A DNA stretch of 64,000 nucleotides from Capsaspora owczarzaki ATCC 30864 (Eukaryota; Opisthokonta; Filasterea). Positions 54,153 through 61,582 of this stretch are shown in pieces (the first letter of the stretch is position 1; the number at the start of each line of letters is the position of its first letter). The notes beneath the pieces are model-generated. The model was not told the origin of the DNA and made no database searches. It saw only the letters and a list, made by a program, of their open reading frames with translations. The translations under genes and the position numbers were made by a program. The DNA lies in contig NW_011887306.1 of the NCBI RefSeq assembly GCF_000151315.2, forward strand, positions 206,069 to 270,068, in the 5' to 3' direction.

Positions 54153-54774
54153 TTGATGATTCCAATAAATCTGTTACGACCTTACCCGGAACATAACCCG
54201 TATCACTACTAAAGTATGCTAGAATAGAATGCGGAAGTATCGTGTACTAAGAATATAGTGAAGAATGAGGGGAAGCCTAACTAGGCTGAGCCTAGTTCGT
54301 AACAAAATCCATGCCTCGCGCCTTTTTCCCAAAGTGAAGTGTTACTATTCCAAGGTTTCAGCTTTGGTCGATAGAGTTTCTGATGACAAGATCAAAAGTT
54401 CTGAAACTGTTCAAAAAGTTCCCAAATTTCAAATTTTTTGCGCGTTTTCAGCACTGAACTCCTTGAATGACACAAACATGAACGCCATCCCATAATCCCA
54501 CCCGCGCCAACCAATGAATATAAAAGCGCCCGCCTGCCTCGGTGGCACTGAAAGGCTGAAAGGCTGAAAGGCAGTATGGGGGCAACTAGCGTAGCGCATG
54601 TGCCCCCCCCCCCAGGTTTGACCCAGCGGCACCAGCTCTATCTTTCTCTGCCTTCCCACGCACTCTCAACTCTAATTCTCTAACTTTTTCCCACCCTTCT
54701 TCCAACCTTGATCACCCGATTTTGACTCACTCTTCATTGCTTTTTTTTTTTTTTTTTTTTCCAAACCGTACAAA
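54153..54774. other. Intergenic region with a similar copy of the 23323 sequence and a palindrome
   Basis: About 620 bases. Bases 54174-54274 resemble 23323-23420. A perfect palindrome with a one-base centre, AACTAGGCT-G-AGCCTAGTT, lies at 54279-54297. GAAAGGCT repeats occur at 54550-54573, and C and T runs lie at 54604-54614 and 54741-54762. No gene was recognised. Confidence 0.5.
54279..54297. repeat. 19-bp perfect palindrome
   Basis: AACTAGGCT and AGCCTAGTT are exact reverse complements around a single G. It could be a protein-binding site or part of a small repeat. Function unknown. Confidence 0.6.
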
Positions 54775-56958
54775 ATGGCGCGACTTCGAGTGCCTGATTC
54801 CGATTCGTCGACGCGCAGTGGCCGCTCTGCGACGCCCGCCAATGCAACCGCAGCCAGCGACGCTGCTTCCGGTACCCCTGCGACGCCCAGCAAGCGCGGT
54901 GCTGCGTCCAAGTCGCCTGCCCGTCGCAGCCGATCTCCGTCGCGCTCGCGCTCGCGGTCTCCTTCGCGCTCTCGATCCCGCTCGCCCTCCCGCAAGTCCA
55001 CCAAGACGGTCGCCGCTGCCACCACGACTGCTGCTGCTGCTGCTTCTCCTGCAAAGAGCTCACGGAGCACCCGTGCCAAGCAGCTCGTCGACAAGAACGG
55101 CGAGGCCATCACCACCACCTACGAGTGGGGTGGTCCGATCGGCGCCGGATTCCTCATCCCATGTCAGTACGATCAGGTCGTTCGTTCTCCCGCAATTTCG
55201 AGAGATGCGTTCAGCTAAGGAAGAACGCATTGGCCTTCATTGTGTCCTGTTGATTGGATGGGAAGACGACGACGATGGGGTGGCTGAGTTTGAACAAACA
55301 GCGTTACTGATCTTTGACAAATTTGAATTTGGCGCGGTTTTTTTTTTTTTTCCTGGTTCCGTTTGAACGTCTTCACTCAATGGATTTTGCTGCGATTTCT
55401 GGTTTGAATGACAGTCGTCCCGTTCGTGGCGGCAGCGTTGCCGGTGCTTTGCAGCCAAGATTACTGCCTCGAGTGGAAGACAATCCTCACGCCTGCTGTC
55501 CTGTGGGCGCAACTCTGCGAGCAATTTGGCAAACAAGAGCTGTCCGATTGGGTCTCGCTCAAGGCGTTTGCAGTGTACGTCGCCTGGTTCCTCTTCCAGG
55601 TGGCCCTGTACCTGTACATTCCCACACGCAAGGCTTTGGGTGTTCCGCTCAAGGATGGCAAGCGTCTGGAGTATCCCTTGAATGGTACGTTCGAAAACGA
55701 ACTTGCGGCCGAATTAGTGAATGATCAACCAACCTGGTGCATGTCACCACTTGGGCTCCTACTCTCCTGTAGGTCTGGCCGCTCTTGTGGTGAGCGTTGT
55801 GGTCGCTCTGAGCCTGCAAGTCAACTTCCCCGTCCTCGAATTCCTGTACGAGAACTTTAAGCAGCTGCTGGCTGCCTCCGTCATTTTCTCGACGCTTCTC
55901 TCCATCTACCTGTTCGTGTCGGCTGAGATCAAGGGCACTGGCTTTGCGCTGGGCGGCAACTCGAAAAACCCCATCTACGACTTTTGGATTGGCCGCGAGC
56001 TCAACCCTCGCATCGGTTCGCTCGACCTCAAGTACTTTTGCGAGCTCCGTCCTGGCCTCAGCCTGTGGATGCTGCTGAACATTGCCTTTGTGTACCACCA
56101 ACACTCCCTCCAGGGTGGATTCACGGCCCAATCCGTCACGCTGATTCTTGTCTCGCTGTTCCATGCCTACTACATTATCGATGCCCTTCTCAACGAGGTG
56201 AGTTGCGTTGGAATGTTTCCTGTCTGTCCTTGTTTTTGCTCACCTGATTTTCGCACGCTCTGTACCATCTCTCTGTTGTAGGAATCCATTCTCACGACCA
56301 TGGACATTACCTCCGACGGCTTTGGTTTCATGCTTGCCTTCGGCGATCTGGTGTGGGTTCCCTTCACCTTTGTCAGCTCGTCGCGCTACCTGGCCTTGTA
56401 TCCCAACACGCTGCATCCGATTCACATTGCCATTGTCCTGGCCTTCAAGTTCACTGGCCTCTACCTCTTCCGCGGTGCAAACTCGCAGAAGGACACCTTC
56501 CGCCGCGACCCGACCCATCCCAGCGTGTCCCGTACGTTTTCGAATGACACAGATAGAGATTTGTTTGAACGATATGCGAGAAAGCAATGCCCAGCCGAAC
56601 GAGGTTTGTTTTGCTATCTAAACTCATTTTTTTTATTTCAACTCTGTTGCCCGTCTTTCCCCGGACACGTGTAGACTTGAAGACCCTCACCACCAGCACT
56701 GGCCGTAAGCTTCTCATCTCGGGCTTCTGGGGCATGGCGCGCCACATCAATTACTTTGGCGATTGGCTGATGGCCGCCGCGTGGTGCCTCCCTGCCGGAT
56801 TTGTCCACGTCGTGCCGTACTTTTACCTCATGTACTTTATCCCCTTGCTGCTTCACCGCGAGCGCCGCGACGACGAGCACTGCCTGCACAAGTATGGCAA
56901 GGACTGGATCAAGTACCGCGACATTGTCAAGTCGCGCATCATCCCTGGCGTGTACTAG
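54775..56958 (+). CDS. Lamin-B-receptor/ERG24-like delta(14)-sterol reductase with RS-rich head
   Basis: Five exons (54775-55162, 55415-55684, 55773-56197, 56282-56531, 56675-56958) close in frame to 538 residues. Residues 1-115 are Ala/Ser/Thr-rich with an Arg-Ser stretch (repeats of SPSRSRSR, about residues 50-77), as in the linker of animal lamin B receptor, but without a visible Tudor domain. The multi-pass core has family landmarks: YEWGGPIGAGFLIP, LKDGKRLEYPLNG, GNSKNPIYDFWIGRELNPRIG, LKYFCELRPGL, MDITSDGFGFMLAFGDLVWVPF, SVSHLKTLTTSTGRKLL, SGFWGMARHINYFGDWLMA and the C-terminal HRERRDDEHCLHKYGKDW. The core reduces the C14=C15 bond in sterol synthesis, using NADPH, in the endoplasmic reticulum or inner nuclear membrane. 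DHCR7-type reductases are relatives, but LxPFxVP and SVSHLKT favour the LBR/TM7SF2 branch. Confidence 0.9.
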
Positions 56959-57528
56959 TTGCACAAGCAAGGTGTTGTGCGAATAAACATCGATTTTGGG
57001 TTGAGTTGATTCGTGTCTGTGTCTGGAGTATCAAGTCAAAGTGGAGTGCAGGGGAAGAAACAAAAAAAAAAAAGGAACGGAGCAAACAACGCTCGATTTA
57101 GTGTTTCTCGTTCCACCCCTAAGAACTATATCAACGCTGCTCAGATCGGAGCATGCCCGAGCTGTTTTCTTCCTTCTGCAAGCAGCACGCATGCCACGGC
57201 TTTTGTGGGTGGCAGAGTCGGTGTGCAAAAAAAAATGTCGAGGTTTTTGCTCCGTGGTGTACAGCTTTCGGATGTTGAGATGGCTGTGAACGATGCTCGC
57301 TTCGACTATCTATTGTGATTGGTGCGGAAGCTCAGTATGCGATGGAAGGCGCGGGGAGCGGAGGGGGGGAGGAGAAATCGCGATCATTGAAGGAATTGTG
57401 AGTGCAAATCTTGGACACCCCCACCTCGTTGCTCAGCATCGGCCATTGTCCGGTCAGTTTGACGTGTGTATGAATCTATTGTCGTTTTCTTTTCGCAATA
57501 ACAAAGCGAAACACCTCAAATCATCCAT
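56959..57528. other. Convergent intergenic region
   Basis: About 570 bases between two convergent genes, with an AATAAA-like signal at 56981 (GCGAATAAACATCG) shortly after the reductase stop. No gene was recognised. Confidence 0.45.
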
Positions 57529-58934
57529 CTAAACGCGACCGTCATACAATCTTCGTATGAGCATCTCAACCCAGACACGAACGGGCCCACCACCGGGCAA
57601 ACAAAAGTGCACACAATCGTTTCCACCACGGTGCGCGTCGACACGCTCGACCGTGCAAGGAACGACGTCCAGGATTTCTAGCCGAGGGTCGCGAGCAACC
57701 TCTTCGCTGACGATTCGGTTTTGAAGCAACTGGTCCTCCCCAAGGTTGAAGTCTGAGTAAGTGGCGCCCCACTTTGGTTCACGGTCGTTGCACAAGCCAC
57801 CGCTGTCGTAGTCGCCGCCCTGGAAGTGCCTTGGAGGAGTCAGGCGAAAGAAGGTGCGAGCTGCAGGATTTCGATCCTGGCGGGCAGACGCGGCGTCTCG
57901 AGCCACGCGAATGATGTGAGTGTACGCATCCACCCACGAGGAGTTCTCAAATTTGTAGTTGTTAGACATGAGGTGCAGACCTATGTTGATCACCATGTAG
58001 TCAGCAGCATCGGCCATGATGGTGAACGCTTGGGAGAGGCGATCCAAACTCAGCTGAGGGTACGGCTTTTCGCCCAACATGTCGACAATGTAGGGGACGT
58101 AGTTGGCGATGAGGGTGAAGTTGAGAGCGGGAAAGTAGCCGGTAAAGCGAGTGATTCGCTTCACTTTGACCAACTCAAAGCCGGCCGACTCCACCAGGTT
58201 CAGGAACACTGAGATTGTTTGCAGGGTGAGTGAGTCGCCATGGATGCCGACCGTCTTGTTGGTGAGCGCAACAGTCAACGCTGTCTTCCAGTCGACCCCA
58301 ATTTCGGCAACCGTATCCGTGTCCCAGAACCAACGAGTCTCGTTCTCATACGGGCACCGCCATGAATCAGGGGGCTGATAGACGTCGAATGTCTTGTTCC
58401 AGTCGGCGGCGGCCTGTCTGGCGAGCACTCGTGGATGATCCGCAGGGAGCTGGTACCATCCTCGTGGAGATGCCGAAGAAGCTTGGGAAGTTGGCAGTGC
58501 AGGCTCTGCTGGCGACGGCGCCTGGGTTATCGATTGCGCTTGTGTTGCGATGGAGTTTTTGCTGCGGGCGCAGCCGATGGGAGGCTGGTGGCGGTCGGGC
58601 CTGTGGGAGGTAAGGGTGTGGGAGCTAACGGTGTCGGAGTTGACTCATCTGACTCGGAACGGCTTGGCTCTGCTGCCAGCGAATCTGTAGCCGACGCAAT
58701 GCAAGAGGCGAAAGCTGCTCCTGTTGTACTCGGGTCTGACAAAACGACAGCAGCATGGTCCACTCCCTGAGGGAGTGCGATTGGCAAAAGAGAAATGCCC
58801 GCATCTGCTCCGTGATTTGCTTCCGGAGTGCCGGGCGGAATGGCCGAGTCTGACCACACCAAAGCCCATGTGATGATCAACACTATGCAGGCAAACACCG
58901 CCAGGACCTTGACCCTTGGCGCCTCCAGGGGCAT
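57529..58934 (-). CDS. Type II membrane PC-esterase/SGNH-like protein
   Basis: The N-terminal frame from ATG 58934 encodes a short basic tail, one membrane span (VLAVFACIVLIITWALVW) and a Pro/Thr/Ser-rich stalk. The second frame (57529 to about 58540) encodes the catalytic part: WRCPYENETRWFW, the Ser motif GIHGDSLTLQTI, a VINIGLH strand, GDYDSGGLCNDREPKW, and the Asp-His block NDCVHFCLPGGGPVRVWVE. GDS early and DxxHFCLPG late are the paired signatures of PC-esterase proteins (plant TBL/PMR5, animal NXPE and CASD1 relatives), which usually O-acetylate or de-acetylate glycans in the Golgi. The stalk contains an intron whose borders I could not fix. A donor TTGTCAGACC near 58746 with the CCCACAG acceptor near 58602 would restore the frame. 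Confidence 0.72.
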
Positions 58935-59246
58935 GGGTTAGAAGAAGATGGGCAACAAAGAAAAAAAAGTGTTAAAAAATACAAAAATTAAAAAAAAAAA
59001 AGTGTTAAAAATACAAAAATTAAAAAAAAAAAGGCAATTTTAGACACTGGTTACCTTTTTATTTTGGACACCCGGTCATTTAACATGTCGCCGTTTGTTT
59101 TTCTAGGGATTTCAGTCATACTCGCCGCCACTTTCAGAATGCATGTAGTTATGAGAGTGGGGACATTATTTTTTTTTTTGGACCCCCTGTCATTTAACGT
59201 GTCGCCTTTTTTTGCTCAACTTGTGATCAATACCCTACACCTAACT
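58935..59246. other. Intergenic, A/T-rich, with two short direct repeats
   Basis: A unit of about 33 bases (AGTGTTAAAAATACAAAAATT plus an A run) is present twice at 58966-59032. A block around GTCATTTAAC(A/G)TGTCGCC occurs at 59075-59092 and again at 59188-59206. No gene was recognised. The region borders the inverted-repeat element. Confidence 0.5.
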
Positions 59247-59376
59247 TTCCCCCCTCTCCTCCGCGCTCATTTCGACCCTTCCCACCACCCCAGTGCCCTC
59301 CCCTTGTTCCAGTCAGCATAAATTGAGTTTTACTTTCACAAAACATCACCAGCGGGGACAGTCATTTTTTCATCCC
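59247..59376 (+). repeat. Left terminal inverted repeat
   Basis: About 130 bases matching the reverse complement of 61192-61325. It ends about ten bases before the ATG at 59387, so it probably contains the promoter of the element's gene. Confidence 0.78.
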
Positions 59377-59386
59377 TTGGGCGAGA

Positions 59387-60961
59387 ATGGAGATGAGCGA
59401 AAGCGCGGGAAATTCGAGCGCGTCCTTTTCCGAGCCAGCCCCAGGCCCATCTTCAGATGTCCCAGGCCCGGCTGGTGATGCTCCCGGTCCAGTCGACCTA
59501 GCACCGAATCACCCCGCCACAATCACCGTGCCTCTGCGCATCCTAGGCATCGACTTCACTGTGCAAGTTGAACTTCCCGCCAATTTTCCAATCAGGCTCT
59601 GCGATCTCGTCCGCCCCATCATCGACCTGCCCGCGTTCGCGCACATTCCAGATGAGCTATAGCAAGGACAAAATCTCGACAGTCACTACGCCGTCAAGTT
59701 TCCAACTTCCGCGATATTCCCAGATCACCCACGCCACCAACGCAACTCTGAAACCGTCTTGTTCTCGTCTCTCGACGACGTCGCCGCTTTCACCGAACCC
59801 CTTCTGACTCATGTACGATTCAAGTGCTCCAGCAATAAGTGCCTTACGCATCACTCGCTGTTTAGCCGCAATGCACGCACCTGCGATCCTTGCAAGCTAC
59901 GTGATCGCAAGCGAAACAAAGCGAAGGACCCGACTGAGGCCGCTGAAGAGTCGACTGAGCCTGTTCAAGACTCGCATCCGATGTCAAACTCAGAAAGCAA
60001 TATGAACATCAGCGGACTGAGCCCCGGCGTCCCCCTTGAACCACCGTTTTTCCTGAAGACCGCCCAGGAGCGAGATCGGCTGCTTGAGGAGGAGCAATGT
60101 GGGTGCGACTTGCGCAACAGAAAGCAGAATGTCTCCTTCAAGCCAGACGCCAGCGGGACGTGGGTGTGTGTGGACAGGAACACTCCAAGAACTGTGAACC
60201 TTTCGACTGACGAGAGGCAAACACTGGGTGCTTCCCCTGATTCCCGCATCTACTACGCAAAATACGAGCAATGGAATTGCTTCAATCGACGTGTTGAGAG
60301 CAAAGTTAAGCTCCCGATTCCTTCAGACGCGCACGAGCGCTCGATTGACGCGGTTGCCCACCCTCGCCGCTATCACCAGGACGATGGTACATGCGAGCCT
60401 CGTCACCAGCTCGCTCTTGGAAATTGCCGCTACTCTCTCAAACAACACACCGTTCTCGAGGAGTATCGAGGTCCAAATGGCGCATATGCCTACCGGCAGA
60501 TCGGGTTTCGGATCCAGCGGGCTGGCAAGCATGAGGACTTGTGTCTCAACGGCGAGTTGGGTCGTGAGCAACTCATGCATCCCGAGCTTCGCAACTGGTT
60601 TACCAAGCGCTCGGAAATCGGCCTTCCTCGGGATGTTATTATCACCGAGTTCAGAAAGCGAATGGGCAGCGACATTCCCAAACCCTCACCCCAGTTGAAC
60701 GTCCTGAAAAGCTATCCGTCCGATGCGGCTATTGATGCATTTCTGTATACTATCGCCAAGGGCGGTCACCAGAGAGACGATCGCGCTGGTGATACCGATG
60801 ATGATGACAACGACGAATACGAGCCTTCTTCTCAGGCACCCAGAAAGCGACGTGGACGACCGCCGCAAACTCGACCAAGTCAGCGAGCTCGACTTGCTGA
60901 CAACCACGACGACCAGGGCATGGCCGACGAGCCCTCGTCACAATTGTCTCTGTTTGATTGA
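59387..60961 (+). CDS. Element-encoded protein with Cys-rich and AT-hook segments; one in-frame UAG
   Basis: One reading frame of 525 codons is interrupted only by a TAG at 59660-59662 (codon 92); the same frame is open on both sides. The first 91 codons are Pro/Ala/Ser-rich and then LPANFPIRLCDLVRPIIDLP. After the stop comes QGQNLDSHYAV, then a Cys/His-rich segment (FKCSSNKCLTHHSLFSRN, TCDPCKLRDRKR) that looks like a zinc-binding DNA-recognition motif, a second Cys-containing part (CGCDLRNRKQNVSFKP), a GNCRYSLKQHTV segment, FTKRSEIGLPRDVIITEFRKRM, an acidic stretch and a classical AT-hook KRRGRPP near the C-terminus. No transposase catalytic triad was identified. The stop is either a nonsense mutation in a decaying copy or a readthrough site. 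Confidence 0.6.
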
Positions 60962-61191
60962 ATTTCTGGCAGCCCTGTCGCTGCTCAGGGAAGAGGCTGC
61001 TGCTCAGCATCGATGCGTGAGACTGCCGACTGGAATAAAACTTTGCTACGCGTCGCGATTGTCGTTGCCATGAGATCGGTACGACCCACGCCGGTTACTC
61101 AGAGAGACGAATAAACACAGACTTGAAGGTGCAGGAAGGGACGAGCCGGTGGCGATGGGTGGGGGCTCAGGACGGCGAGTGAGGAGCTGCT

Positions 61192-61325
61192 GGGATGAAA
61201 AAATCACTGTCCCCGCTGGTGATGGTTTATGAAAGTAAAACTTAATTTATGCTGATTGGAACAAGGGGAGGGCACTGGGATGGTGGGAAGGGTCGAAAAG
61301 AGCGCGGAGGAGAGGGGGGGGGGAA
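61192..61325 (-). repeat. Right terminal inverted repeat
   Basis: Reverse complement of 59247-59376 with scattered single-base differences, ending in a G run at 61311-61323. It lies about 230 bases downstream of the ORF stop. Confidence 0.78.
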
Positions 61326-61336
61326 AAAGAAATCGG

Positions 61337-61540
61337 TGTTACGAGCAAACCCTGGCACCTCAGGTCCCACAGCTGGTTATGGATGGGGTATGATGGGATT
61401 CTGTTATGATCAGAGATCCTTCCACGAAGATACGAGTAATGGGTTGATGATGAGAGTGATGATAGGGAAACAAGAGACTTCACTTATACAAAGCGACGAG
61501 TGAACACACTCCAAATACAGATACACATCAATCCATAACA
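61337..61540 (-). repeat. 3' LTR of the Ty3/gypsy element (204 bp)
   Basis: It begins TGTTA and ends TAACA in either orientation, the usual TG...CA with short inverted ends. On the element strand it is directly preceded by a purine-rich primer tract (AAAGGGGGGGAAAGAAAGG, within 61541-61566). It contains TATAAGTG. The bases just outside are ATCGG (61332-61336), the predicted 5-bp target duplication to look for at the other end. Confidence 0.78.
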
Positions 61541-61582
61541 CTCCGCCTTTCTTTCCCCCCCTTTCGAGACATTCCCAAAGCA

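Larger units (their letters stand above)
59247..61325 (+). mobile_element. DNA-transposon-like element with about 130-bp terminal inverted repeats
   Basis: The left arm (59247-59376) and right arm (61192-61325) are reverse complements over about 130 bases with few mismatches. For example, CCTCTCCTCCGCGCTC, CAGTGCCCTCCCCTTGTTCC and CACCAGCGGGGACAGT on the left all recur inverted on the right. The arms flank one long ORF in an element of about 2.1 kb. Long inverted arms around a single ORF recall Mutator-like elements, but no DDE catalytic domain is recognisable and I found no target-site duplication. The right end is only about a dozen bases from the LTR of the neighbouring retroelement. Confidence 0.7.
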
